This document shows positions 23,257-34,217 of a stretch of 64,000 bases of DNA, one piece after another (within the stretch, counting starts at the first letter, position 1; each line of letters starts with the position of its first letter). The position numbers and the translations under genes are program-made. Where the stretch lies: assembly GCF_963678635.1 (NCBI RefSeq), contig NC_087063.1, positions 42,112,759 to 42,176,758 on the forward strand. Direction: 5' to 3'. This stretch comes from Symsagittifera roscoffensis (lineage: Eukaryota; Xenacoelomorpha; Acoela; Convolutidae). The notes under the pieces are model-generated. The model made no database searches. It was given only the letters and a program-made list of their open reading frames with translations, and was not told the origin of the DNA.

Positions 23257-23569
23257 TCATATTTGTCGGCGGTTAATGATTAACTTCCGCCAGTTAAAGG
23301 CAGCTGGAAGATTTTCCAGCTTGAAAGTTTTGATATTGATACAACGCAGTTCCTCTTTTTCGCAATCATGCTTTTTTTTTTAATTTTAACTCGCTCAAAT
23401 TTTCAAATCATATACGCATAAGCACTTCAATGAATCTCCAGTTCGATTCACTAGTCTGGAAAACAAATTCGTAAAAGGGTTCAATTTTTAATTAGCCACG
23501 TTAAATTTGGATTCAGTTTTTTTTATTCTATTGGCAATTTTTTGATTTTGTATATTCACGTTTGATTTT
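23257..23569. other. Short non-coding spacer
   Basis: AT-rich sequence between two HINE-like elements. Nothing recognisable. Confidence 0.5.
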
Positions 23570-24028
23570 TGTTCCGACTCTCGAGAATCGGCAGAATACT
23601 TATGCTTCGCATAGATTTTTAATCAGTCAAATTTCAGTTACCGATATTTAATACTCTTTTTTACCGATATTTCATACTCTTTTTTTCTGAGTGCATTCTA
23701 AAAAGGCATTTATTCTTTGATTATTTTTTGTTATCTTCTGGGGTCTTCCAAATTGCTAATTTGGCCACGATCTGGACTAAATTTAAAAAACGGTGCAGGT
23801 TTTATTCATTATGCTGGAATTGCTGCGCAAAGTTTATTCGTGGCAAATTATCCTGTACGGTTTTTATTCCGCATTTAAAGCAAATAGCGTGCAAGCTAGT
23901 CTGTTTTGAATTCTCAATTTCTCACACTAGACGTACGATATTGTTTTTTTTTCAATCAAAAATTTTTGAATGCCATTTAAAAGGCATTAGGATCATCCAC
24001 GGCTTTATCTGTGATATGAGCAGTCTTG
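23570..24028 (+). mobile_element. HINE-like element
   Basis: It starts TGTTCCGACTCTCGAGAATC and ends GATATGAGCAGTCTTG, with the standard order of internal blocks. The 3' hairpin is decayed (CACGGCTTTATCTGTG still pairs in part). It includes two copies of TTACCGATATTT at 23639-23680. The 131-codon frame over it is a chance frame. Confidence 0.65.
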
Positions 24029-24029
24029 T

Positions 24030-24400
24030 TGTTCAGACTTTCTCAAAAAGCGGAAGGTTTGTGATGAACATTGGTGGTGAACATCCCAAGAACATTGGTT
24101 TTCTTCAATCAGTGTTTTTTTGACTTTTTAATTAAGCTTTTTTGACATTTCTTTTGTTCTCTCTGAAAGTTTATTTTGTCTGAAGCTCTGAATAAAAGTT
24201 TCTCTTGTGATTTTTTTTCGCAGAAATATGGAGGTTTTAAAATCGCTAATTTGGCCAATTTGGGATAATTAACTCGCGATATATTACGCACGTCTTTTTC
24301 ACGCGTAAGCGGCGATTAAACGCGATGAATTGGCTGATGAGGCAATTATGTCCCTATGTTGTATACATTAGCGCCGAGGAGAAAAAGTGAAGAAACAAAT
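24030..24400 (+). mobile_element. HINE-like element, 5' part, directly behind the previous copy
   Basis: TTGTTCAGACTTTCTC starts within 2 bp of the previous element's 3' end. TTTTTAATTAAGC, a TTTATTTTGTCTGAAGCTC phrase, CCAATTTGGGATAATTAA and GTAAGCGGCGATTAAACGCG then follow the family order. The 3' end is lost. Confidence 0.6.
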
Positions 24401-25197
24401 GAAATCAAACTAGTTGTTTCGTTTATTTTGTTTATATATTTTTTTGCGCTAAATATTCTGCTTAATTTTGCTTTTGATAGCTTGCTCGGCTAAAATAATA
24501 CACCGAACACTTTAGAAATAGCACGCATTAGTTTTCCAAAATTGCACAAATGAGAATTTTTATACCGAAAATTTTGCACGAAAAAAAAACATTGATAAAA
24601 TGCTTTTTTGTTTTTGAACTCAAGTAAAAATGTCTTGTTCTATCTTGTGCCCGCGTTTTAATCAAAACAAAGGTTTTTAGGCAAATTGTTTGAAAAAGAC
24701 TTGCCATGCTTCGGCAAATAAACGGCCATGCATAAGCGGGTAAAAAAGATTCGATACAAAAATTTTTTTTTTTTTTTTAATTGAAAATTTTTGCAAGGAC
24801 TCGTCTGTGAAGTAAATTTTTGAATGAAAAATTTGAAAAAGGTAAAAACAAAAAGACAAATTATCATAGTATTGTTAGATTAGCTGAAAAGTAGAATTAT
24901 ACTTTAGAAGACTTTTAACCAACCTAACATAAATCAACTTTAATAGTTTTCGATAAATATCCATCGTCTTTTCCAAATTTGAGGCGTTAAATTTTATGAA
25001 CAATTCACAGAAAGCACAAATACGCAGTACAGGAGTCTTGCCGCAGCAAAATTGGGCTTACAAAAAATCTATTTAATGTTCAACTGAAGCAAATCTTTTC
25101 TTGTGTTTGCTTTGGCCTACAAAATTAATCTCAATTTTTGTCGGTTTCAGATGTGCTCAAATCGGAAAAAAAACGAAAAAAAAAACTAAACAAAAAA
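24401..25197. other. Non-coding stretch
   Basis: AT-rich sequence with homopolymer runs, no gene or RNA recognised. CGGCAAATAAACGGCCATGC near 24.71 kb weakly resembles 8.88-8.91 kb. Confidence 0.5.
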
Positions 25198-25725
25198 CAA
25201 GACTGCTCGTATCAGGGCAAAGCCCTGAATGTTCCGACCGCCTTTTAAGATTTTATGGAGGAGTAATAAAATTAAAAAATTAAATGTAATTAAATAATAT
25301 GAAATTTTGTTTTCTAAAATTTGAAATTTTTATGAAAATCATCTTCCCACACGCCATTTAAAGTACAAAAAGATAGATTTAGCTCCTTGTAACAAACCAA
25401 TTATGGCAAATAAGCTTCTTTCAACCAATTTGGAACGATTTTAAGGCGGATTAACTCTCCGCTTACGCATTAATAGCGCGAAATTATCGCGCGTTAATTG
25501 TCCCAAATTGGCCAAAATGGAAATCTTCAAACCCCCATAACTTTACCAAAAAAGATCACAGGTAAAATATCATTTCAAATTCAAGCTCAGGACAATAATA
25601 CCTTTCGAATGATATAAAAAAAATTCCGTCAACAATGGCTAGTTAAAAAGTCGAAATTTGTCTGAAGAAAAAAAACCCACCCCGAGCACAAATATTCCGT
25701 TACTTTTGTATCGAAAGTCGGAACA
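25198..25725 (-). mobile_element. HINE-like element, full length
   Basis: Reverse orientation. It begins CAAGACTGCTCGTAT, then hairpin CAGGGCAAAGCCCTG (25213-25227), then AATGTTCCGAC, and ends ATCGAAAGTCGGAACA. It is closely related to the copy at 21708-22240, with the same internal GTTAATAGCGCG-type palindromic patch and CACACGCCATTTAAAGTAC. Confidence 0.8.
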
Positions 25726-28043
25726 ACAACGAAGCCGATATAGTATTCTTACCAAACCTAAGCAAAAAATTTTTGAATTTTTTGTCGCAGTAAATGTTTG
25801 TCTTTTTTGTATGTTTTAACTATTTTACCAACAAATTTTTTCGTGGTGAAAAGGCTAGAGGCTAATTTTTTACTTTGAGTTTTAGTGGAAAAAGAAAGAC
25901 TCGAAGTTTAAATTTTTCTTCCTAAATTAGCGATTAATTAGCAATGTGGGATATCATTATTTCGGTGTTAATGGCCCAATTACATCGCAACTGAAATCTT
26001 TCCTCTAAATAGGGGCCCTAACATCTTCCTCTTAAACAGAACAAGTTAAGATCTTTCACCCCGCTCTTTATTTTGCATTGAAATTGCTTAGCACTGTTTG
26101 TAATTACTCGATTTTGATCGGTTGAAAACTCTTGTTTGAAATCAAAGTAAAAACCTTTCCTGTAGAAGGTTTTATGTGGTCGTTACCTTGCTCCTGTCAT
26201 ACCAATCAATAGGTCTAAGTCATACCTCGAGATGCAGAAAAAGAGTCTGCCTCTATCATAATTTTTGACATTTTTCTTTAACTCGTAAGTAGCAACCTGA
26301 AGAACTTTTTCTTTTACTACTGAAGTTTAATAAATAATTGATCACACGCAAAACTACGAATAAGTCTTCAATCGTTTAAAAATGGATGAGGATTCAGAAA
26401 AGACTTAAGTTTTTAAGTCTTTTCTGAATCCTCAGAAAAGACTAAAGAAATCAATAATTAAGTTTTTTTTTCAAAAAACAATGTTTAAACTAGTTTTAGC
26501 TTCAATACTAATTTTATCATGCCTATAAATTAACAAAACTAAAGTTAAGGTCACTTTTATTCAAATTGAATCAATTAGCCATTAGCAAACTTAGGATGTG
26601 AAATGGAATTTGAATCGATCTTAATGAGTTATCCTATAAATGTAGCATCAATTTTTGCCTTAAAAAATACTCAAAATGGTTTGGATGGAATTATGCGCCT
26701 AAAGTCAATTCCTAAAAATTTTCACCAAAATCTAAATAATTCGGCTTCTTGGAGTTGTAAAAGATAACATTTATTGCTCTGTACATTTTTCAGGTTATTT
26801 TAATTGATAAATTTTGCTCCAAATTTTCAGCAAAATGTTTTACCCAAGAAAAATACCAGCAGTTTTACATTCATCATCGTTCCAAAAAAAATCGTGCAAA
26901 AATTATCAAGTTTCATTTTTGAAAACAACAATTTTAACGCAGTTCTCTAAATCAGCTCAACTTAACAAAAAAATTGAAAACTGCAAACCTGTGATTTTGC
27001 TTCAAGAAGTTTGCACTTAGATATAATTTTTTTCCAGATCAAAAAATCAGCCCGAAAATCAGTTTAACAGAATATTTTCCATTTTCCAATATTTGAGAAT
27101 TGATCACGTTCAAAAATCAGTATATAATCGGTATAAACAGATAGGCATAATAAATTGGAGTTAAAGTTGATAAAAATTGATTAAAACTGATTTAAGTTGT
27201 TTCAAATCTATGTAAAATGTATCGGAATGCTTCACAAACAAAACTATAAAAATTATAAAACTTTTGAAACCACTTAATTTGAAATTTTTTTGCTTCTATT
27301 TAATACCATATTAAATCAATTCGAAATCGATTTGAATCCAGTTTTTTTTTTTTTGCTTTTTCTGTTCTCAAACTTAACCCTAATCCAATTTTTTAGTGCG
27401 GATAAACGCTGGCTGCATGATACAAAGTTCATTTTAACAGTAGCTTTAAGATCTTACAATTGTCTTACAAATTTTTATAGCATTCAATCTTTCTTTATTT
27501 CAAGGATGACAAGCAAACAGTTTTGAGCTTTTTTCTACCAGATGACCTTTTTGTTGTCAGATTTAAGACACATGATGCTTTTGGATGACACCTCTTTTGA
27601 CTGTTTTTTCATTTTCTTTCATATTTTTCCCTTTCTACGACTAATACTTGAAATACTTTATTGCGAGCAAAAAAATTGACAATTTTCGTGAACTGTTTTT
27701 GAAATAAATACATCTTATATTTACTCCACTGCAATATTTTTAGATACAGTATTATGAAAAGATGACCATTGATCTTGCTACAAAAAAATTGCTAAACAAT
27801 AACTCTCCCAGTCGTAATTTGATCACCAGGAATATATTTAACAAAACTCCTCGGTACAGAAGAAGAAAAGTTATTCTATCAAAGTAATTGAAACAAATTC
27901 TCGATTTTTTCAAGTAGTGAACGTTAAAAGAACAAGTTTTGAGTATTAGCAGCTCCTTGTTAACCTACTGTGGCAGTTGATAAATTTTCATGTGATGAGC
28001 AATGTTTCCTTTTCAAATAGGATATAAACAAAACGAAAAAGAA
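25726..28043. other. Non-coding stretch
   Basis: 2.3 kb of AT-rich DNA. I see no domain-bearing frame and no RNA gene, apart from the hairpin at 26388-26433. Confidence 0.5.
26388..26433. repeat. Perfect 21-bp-arm hairpin
   Basis: The arms are GAGGATTCAGAAAAGACTTAA minus its last base plus its complement on the other side. They are separated by a 4-nt loop (GTTT), and the pairing is perfect over the whole arm. Part of the arm (TCAGAAAAGACTAA) is repeated just downstream. Confidence 0.85.
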
Positions 28044-28552
28044 CAAGACTGCTCGCATCAGGACCAAGCCCTGAATGTTCCGACTGCCTTTTAAGGTTTA
28101 TGGAGCAGTAAAAACATTAAAAAAAAATTAAATGTATTAAAACAAAATCAAAATTTTTTTTTCTATTACTTTAAATTTTTTAATGAAAATCATCCCCCCA
28201 CACGCCATACAAAGTACAAAAGGATAGATTTCACTCCTTGTAACAAATCAATTATGGCAAATAAGCTTCGTTCAAACCGTTTGTAACGATTTCTAAGACG
28301 GATTAAATCTCCGCTCACGCGTTAATAGCGCGAAATATATCGCGTGTTAATTGTCCCAAATTGGCCAAAATGGCAACCTTTAAATCCCATTTTTTTTACT
28401 AAAAAAGATCAAAGGTGAAATATCTTTTCAAATTTAAGCTCAGGACAACAAAATTCCGTTAAAATGGCTAGTTAAAAAGTCGAAATTTGTCTGAAGAAAA
28501 AAACCCATCCGAGCACAAATATTCCGTTACTTTCGTATCGAAAGTCGGAACA
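28044..28552 (-). mobile_element. HINE-like element, full length
   Basis: Reverse orientation. It runs from CAAGACTGCTCGCATCAGG to TATCGAAAGTCGGAACA. The hairpin is slightly decayed (CAGGACCAAGCCCTG). The interior is collinear with the copies at 21708-22240 and 25198-25725. Confidence 0.8.
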
Positions 28553-28721
28553 AAAACGCTCACAGCGGCGATTGAGACTATCAGTTTAGTGATAAAAGCA
28601 GTTGATTCACCACTAAGCCACAGCTGGTATCATATCTTGGTTGAGTATTGTTCCACTATACTTAAATAGGAATTGTTAATTTTTTGAAAAATTTTTGCTG
28701 AAATGCAGGTGGGAACAATAA

Positions 28722-29015
28722 AGTTGAGTCTATTCTAAATTCAACCTCAATCTCTTCATTATTGATTCAAAGGGTGTGCTAATATTGGAAGCGCAAAAAT
28801 TTACTTTCATTTGCATTTCAGGTAAGTTTGTTTGCATTTTACCAAACACTGAATTAAATGGTTTAAATAAGTTCACTATATGATCAAATTGAAGCAATCT
28901 CGACTGAAACCTAGACAAAAAATGCAAATGGAGGTAGGATTTTGCGCTTCCAAAACTAGCCATTCTTTTTTAGTCAATCATAGAAAGACTGAGGTTGAAT
29001 TTAGAATAGACTCAA
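28722..29015. repeat. Fold-back (long imperfect inverted repeat)
   Basis: TTGAGTCTATTCTAAATTC at the left pairs with GAATTTAGAATAGACTCAA at the right. Further in, GGAAGCGCAAAA pairs with TTTTGCGCTTCC, and CATTTGCATTT with AAATGCAAATG. All pairs are centred at about 28868. The right arm overlaps the first unit of the 1.08-kb array. Confidence 0.8.
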
Positions 29016-29667
29016 TTTATTGTTTTTAGCTCACTTTCAGCAAAAGTATTTAAACAAATTATTAATAACAATTCATAGAGAAACTGTTTGCAAACTGCGC
29101 CATTCTGTTTTCAAAAATCAGCTCATCTGTTATTGCACCTCCAAAATTAGAGCATTGATTCAAAACGGTGTTCTCATAAGTGCATTTTGTAGTTGTTCAT
29201 TTTTCAAACCTTTATTAATTTTAAAGAAAAAAACCTATCGAAGTTTTTTGATTTCGAAACACTGTGTCTACCTCTATTTGATTCAACAAATGTTGTCGTT
29301 CTGTGAATTTTATAATTACAAATCACCGAATATTGAGCTGATGAAAATTAGTAACTTTCATTGAAAAAAATATCTAAACTATTTTTGTTTTATTGAAGAT
29401 CACTCTTCACATTCTCGGGGGTTGAACAAAAAGCTGCCTTTCCGACCCTGTCAAAAACAAGGTTAAAACAAAAATGTTCTATTCGTTCCAGGAAAACAAA
29501 TCTGTTCTTCACGCTCAAACCAAATAGACTTTCATTTTTTGATTCAACGTAAATGTTTTGAAATAAAAAAGCTACAGATGGGAAGAATTAGAAAATGATT
29601 CGTTTCGAGCCATTCAGATTGAATTAATCATATAATTACATCAGCACCTGAGGTACAGATGATAAAT

Positions 29668-29823
29668 ATGCGACTGGCACTACTCGGACCAGAGATTTGG
29701 TTCCCCGTCGAATATGGCAATAAGAAAACGGCTAACGGGAACTTAGAGACTCAACGCCTGAGACCCAACTTCAGCAAAAGCAAAGAAATCTGTTCAATTC
29801 AGCCGGAATTTTGTGAAATTTAA
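29668..29823 (+). CDS. 51-codon open frame, unit 1 of the tandem array
   Basis: ATG to TAA, 51 codons, starting MRLALLGPEIWFPVEYG. It lies in the best-conserved part of the 1.08-kb repeat. Against the frames at 31828 and 32905 it differs at only about four bases. Flanking parts of the same unit differ at very roughly one base in five (estimate by eye). I recognise no family, signal peptide or splice sites. It may be a small peptide gene, a fragment of an exon copied with the repeat, or a chance frame in a converted tract. Confidence 0.3.
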   Translation: MRLALLGPEIWFPVEYGNKKTANGNLETQRLRPNFSKSKEICSIQPEFCEI

Positions 29824-30749
29824 GAAAAAGAGTGAAAGAAAAAAACCTAACTAATGAAAACTAAAACTAAAATTTTAGTTCCTTTCAGTTATACTTTGCG
29901 ATCAGTGGCGGATATAGGGGGGACAAGGGAATGCGCGCTCCTCTTCTCTCTGGAATTTGGTACCCTGCCGACCCAAAGGCTCCCCCCTTTGAAATTTTTT
30001 TAGATTTCTATGTTTGGTGACAAAACCTTAACTGATTCTGTTTTAATAGATCATAAAGAGACTGAGGTTGAATTTCGAAAAGACTCAATTTTATTATTTT
30101 CAACTCACTTTCAACAAAAATTACTACAACAAACAGCAAATCAAAGCAAAACTGTTTGCAAACTGCGCCATTCTGTTCACAAAAAACAGCTCTTCTGTTA
30201 TCGCACCTCCAGAATTAGAGCCTTGATTGAACACGTTGTTCTTATTTGTGTTTCGTGAGGTAGTTCATCCTTCAAATCTTTTCTGATTTTAAAAAAAAAA
30301 GCTTATCAAAATTTTTTATTTTTGTTGCACCATGTGTAATCTGTACACTTTTAATTGATTCAACAAATAATGTCGGTCTATGAGTTTTTGTACCTACAAG
30401 ATCCTGAATATACGGCTGATGAAAATTAGTAACTGTAATTGAAAAGGTTATCTGAAGGATTATTGAATTATTGAATATCACTCTTTACATTCTCGTTGTA
30501 TGGAAAAAAAGCTGCTTTTCGAACCCTTTCAAAAACAAAACTAAAAAAATAAATGTTCTTTTCATTCCAGAAAAATAAATCTGTTCTTCACGCTCAAAAC
30601 AAATAGACTTTTACTTTCTGATTCGTAGGAATGTTTCTGAAATATAAACATTTTTTCAGAAGCGAAGAATTAAAAATTGATACGTTTCGAGCCATTCAGA
30701 TTGAATTAATCATGTAATTACATCAGCACCTGAGGTACAGATCTTAAAT

Positions 30750-30827
30750 ATGCGATTGGCACTCCTCGGACCAAAGATTTGGTTCCCCGTCGAATATGGC
30801 AATAAGAAAACGGCTAACGGGAACTAA
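30750..30827 (+). pseudogene. Shortened copy of the 51-codon frame, unit 2
   Basis: The same start (MRLALLGPKIWFPVEYG) is kept. The frame closes after 25 codons at a TAA, where other units have TTA. The following bases still match the other units closely. Confidence 0.35.
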
Positions 30828-31827
30828 GAGACTCAACGCCTGAGACCCAACTTCAGCAAAAGCAAAGAAATCTGTTCAATTCAGCCGGAATTTTGTGAAA
30901 TTTAAGATAAAGAGTGAAAAAAAAAACGTTACTAAGGAAAACTAAAACTAAAAATTTAGTTACTCTTAGTTATACTTTGCGATCAGCGGCGGATATAGGG
31001 GGGCAAGGGAATGCGCGCTCCTCTTCTCTCTGGGATTTGGTACCCTGCCGACCCAAAGGCTCCCCCCTTTGTAATTTTTTTAGATATCTATATTTGGTGA
31101 CAAACTCTAAAATGATTCTGTTTTAATAAATCATAAAGAGACTGAGGTTGAATTTCGAAAAGACTCAACTTTATTATTTTCAACTCACTTTCAACAAAAA
31201 TTACTACAAAAACAGCAAATCAAAGCAAAACTGTTTGCAAACTGCGCCATTCTGTTCACAAATATCAGCTCTTCTGTTATCGCACCTCCAGAATTAGAGC
31301 CTTGTTTGAATACGTTGTTCTTATTTATGTTTCTTGTAGTAGTTCATCTTTCAAACCTTTTTTGATTTTGAAGAAAAAAATTTATCAAAGTTTTTTCTTT
31401 TTGTAGCACCGTGTGTAATCTGTACACCTTTAATTGATTCAACAAATATTGTCGGTCTATGAGTTTTGTAATTACAAATTACTGAATATAAGGCTGATGA
31501 AAATTAGTAACTTTCATTGAAAAGGTTATCTGAAGGATTATTGTATTATTGAATATCACTCTTTACATTCTCGTTGTATGAAAAAAAAGCTGCTTTTTGA
31601 ACCCTTTCAAAAACAAAACTAAAAAAATAAATGTTCTTTTCATTCCAGAAAAATAAATCTGTTCTTCACGCTCAAAACAAATAGACTTTTACTTTCTGAT
31701 TCGTAGGAATTGTTCTGAGTTCTAAACATTATTTCAGAAGCGAGGAAATAAAAATTGATACGTTTCAAGCCATTCAGATTGAATTAATCATATAATTACA
31801 TCAGCACCTGAGGTACAGATCTTAAAT

Positions 31828-31983
31828 ATGCGACTGGCACTCCTCGGACCAAAGATTTGGTTCCCCGTCGAATATGGCAATAAGAAAACGGCTAACGGGA
31901 ACTTAGAGACTCAACGCCTGAGACCCAACTTCAGCAAAAGCAAAGAAATCTGTTCAGTTCAGCCGGAATATTGTGAAATTTAA
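31828..31983 (+). CDS. 51-codon open frame, unit 3 of the tandem array
   Basis: Starts MRLALLGPKIWFPVEYG and ends CSVQPEYCEI. It looks identical to the frame one unit further on (32905-33060), and three residues differ from unit 1 (E/K, I/V and F/Y). No known family. The same caution applies as for unit 1. Confidence 0.3.
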   Translation: MRLALLGPKIWFPVEYGNKKTANGNLETQRLRPNFSKSKEICSVQPEYCEI

Positions 31984-32904
31984 GAAAAAGAGTGAAAGAA
32001 AAACGTTACTAAGGAAAACTAAAACTAAAAATTTAGTTACTTTTAGTTATACTTTGCTATCAGCGGCGGATAAAGGGGGGCAAGGGAATGCGCGCTCCTC
32101 TTCTCTCTGGGATTTGGTACCCTGCCGACCCAAAGGCTCCCCCCTTTGTAATTTTTTTAGATATCTAACTTTGGTGACAAACTCTAAAATGATTCTGTTT
32201 TAATAAATCATAAAGAGACTGAGGTTGAATTTCGAAAAGACTCAACTTTATTATTTTCAACTCACTTTCAACAAAAACTACTACAAAAACAGCAAATCAA
32301 AGCAAAACTGTTTGCAAACTGCGCCATTCTGTTCACAAAAATCAGCTCTTCTGTTATCGCACCTCCAGAATTGGAGCCTTGTTTGAATACGTTGTTCTTA
32401 TTTGTGTTTCTTGTAGTAGTTCATCTTTCAAACCTTTTTTGATTTTGAAGAAAAAAATATATCAAAGTTTTTTCTTTTTGTAGCACCGTGTGTAATCTGT
32501 ACACATTTAATTGATTCAACAAATATTGTCGGTCTATGAGTTTTGTAATTACAAATTACTGAATATAAGGCTGATGAAAATTAGTAACTTTCATTGAAAA
32601 GGTTATCTGAAGGATTATTGTATTATTGAATATCACTCTTTACATTCTCGTTGTATGAAAAAAAAGCTGCTTTTTGAACCCTTTCAAAAACAAAACTAAA
32701 AAAATAAATGTTCTTTTCATTCCAGAAAAATAAATCTGTTCTTCACGCTCAAAACAAATAGACTTTTACTTTCTGATTCGTAGGAATTGTTCTGAGTTCT
32801 AAACATTATTTCAGAAGCGAGGAAATAAAAATTGATACGTTTCAAGCCATTCAGATTGAATTAATCATATAATTACATCAGCACCTGAGGTACAGATCTT
32901 AAAT

Positions 32905-33060
32905 ATGCGACTGGCACTCCTCGGACCAAAGATTTGGTTCCCCGTCGAATATGGCAATAAGAAAACGGCTAACGGGAACTTAGAGACTCAACGCCTGAGA
33001 CCCAACTTCAGCAAAAGCAAAGAAATCTGTTCAGTTCAGCCGGAATATTGTGAAATTTAA
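32905..33060 (+). CDS. 51-codon open frame, unit 4 of the tandem array
   Basis: Apparently identical in sequence to 31828-31983, exactly 1077 bp away, because units 3 and 4 were duplicated or homogenised recently. In the last unit (near 33.98 kb) the corresponding frame closes within six codons. Confidence 0.3.
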   Translation: MRLALLGPKIWFPVEYGNKKTANGNLETQRLRPNFSKSKEICSVQPEYCEI

Positions 33061-34217
33061 GAAAAAGAGTGAAAGAAAAACGTTACTAAGGAAAACTAAA
33101 ACTAAAAATTTAGTTACTTTTAGTTATACTTTGCTATCAGCGGCGGATAAAGGGGGGCAAGGGAATGCGCGCTCCTCTTCTCTCTGGGATTTGGTACCCT
33201 GCCGACCCAAAGGCTCCCCCCTTTGTAATTTTTTTAGATATCTAACTTTGGTGACAAACTCTAAAATGATTCTGTTTTAATAAATCATAAAGAGACTGAG
33301 GTTGAATTTCGAAAAGACTCAACTTTATTATTTTCAACTCACTTTCAACAAAAATTACTACAAAAACAGCAAATCAAAGCAAAACTGTTTGCAAACTGCT
33401 CCATTCTGTTCACAAAATTCAGCTCTTCTGTTATCGCACCTCCAGAATTAGAGCCTTGTTTGAATACGTTGTTCTTATTCGTGTTTCTTGTAGGAGTTCG
33501 TCTTTCAAACCTTTTTTGATTTTGAAGAAAAAAATTTTACAAAGTTTTTTTCTTTTTGTAGCACCGTGTGTAATCTGTACACCTTTAATTGATTCAACAA
33601 ATTTTGTCGGTCTATGAGTTTTGTAATTACAAATTACTAAATATAAGGCTGATGAAAATTAGTAACTTTCATTGAAAAGGTTATCTGAAGGATTATTGTA
33701 TTATTGAATATCACTCTTTACATTCTCGTTGTTTGAAAAAAAGCTGTTTTTCGAACCCTTTCAAAAACAAAACTAAAAAAAAAATGTTCTTTGCATTCCA
33801 GAAAAATAATCTGTTCTTCACGCTCAAAACAAATAGACTTTTACTTTCTGATTCATAGGAATTGTTCTGAATTATAAACATTATTTCAGAAGCGAGGAAT
33901 TAAAAATTGATACGTTTCGAGCCATTCAGATTGAATTAATGATATAATTACATCAGCACCTGAGGCACAGATGTTAAATATGCGAGTGGCACTCTTCTGA
34001 CAAAAGATTTGGTTCCCGTCCAATATGGCAATAGAAAAACGGCTAACGGGAACTTAGGGAGTCATCGCCTGAAACCCAACCTTACAAAAAGAACAAAAGC
34101 AAAGAATATGTTCAAACTAGCTGGAATATTGTAAAATTAAAGAAAAAGAGTAAAAGAAAAACATATCTACTAAAGCTAAAAATTGAAAATTTAGTTACTT
34201 TCAGTTATATGTTTCAA

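Larger units (their letters stand above)
28978..34217. repeat. 1.08-kb tandem array, about five units
   Basis: Anchor GAGACTGAGGTTGAATT (or AAGACTGAGG in unit 1) recurs near 28985, 30058, 31138, 32215 and 33292, at spacings of 1073-1080 bp. The middle units (31.1-33.3 kb) are nearly identical. The outer units are diverged, as expected when unequal exchange homogenises an array's centre. Each unit carries a core with a 51-codon frame and, further on, about 135 bp of a hAT-like MITE end (CAGCGGCGGATATAGGGG...). The short frames in the MITE-derived part are shadows. Confidence 0.93.

Noticed and set aside
23728-24123. 131-codon open frame on the plus strand
   Set aside because: It lies across HINE-like repeat ends and their junction. 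Its translation has no signature and the same segments in other copies are not open.
8880-24760. Resemblance between about 8.88-8.95 kb and about 24.70-24.76 kb (GCATATAAACGACCATG / GCAAATAAACGGCCATG)
   Set aside because: The match is too short and does not extend, so I do not call it a repeat.
30914-33280. Repeated frames of 70-76 codons in the tandem array (with RSSSLWDLVPCRPKGSP)
   Set aside because: They span the MITE-derived part of each unit (TCTCTGGGATTTGGTACCC...). The same sequence in other MITE copies is clearly non-coding.
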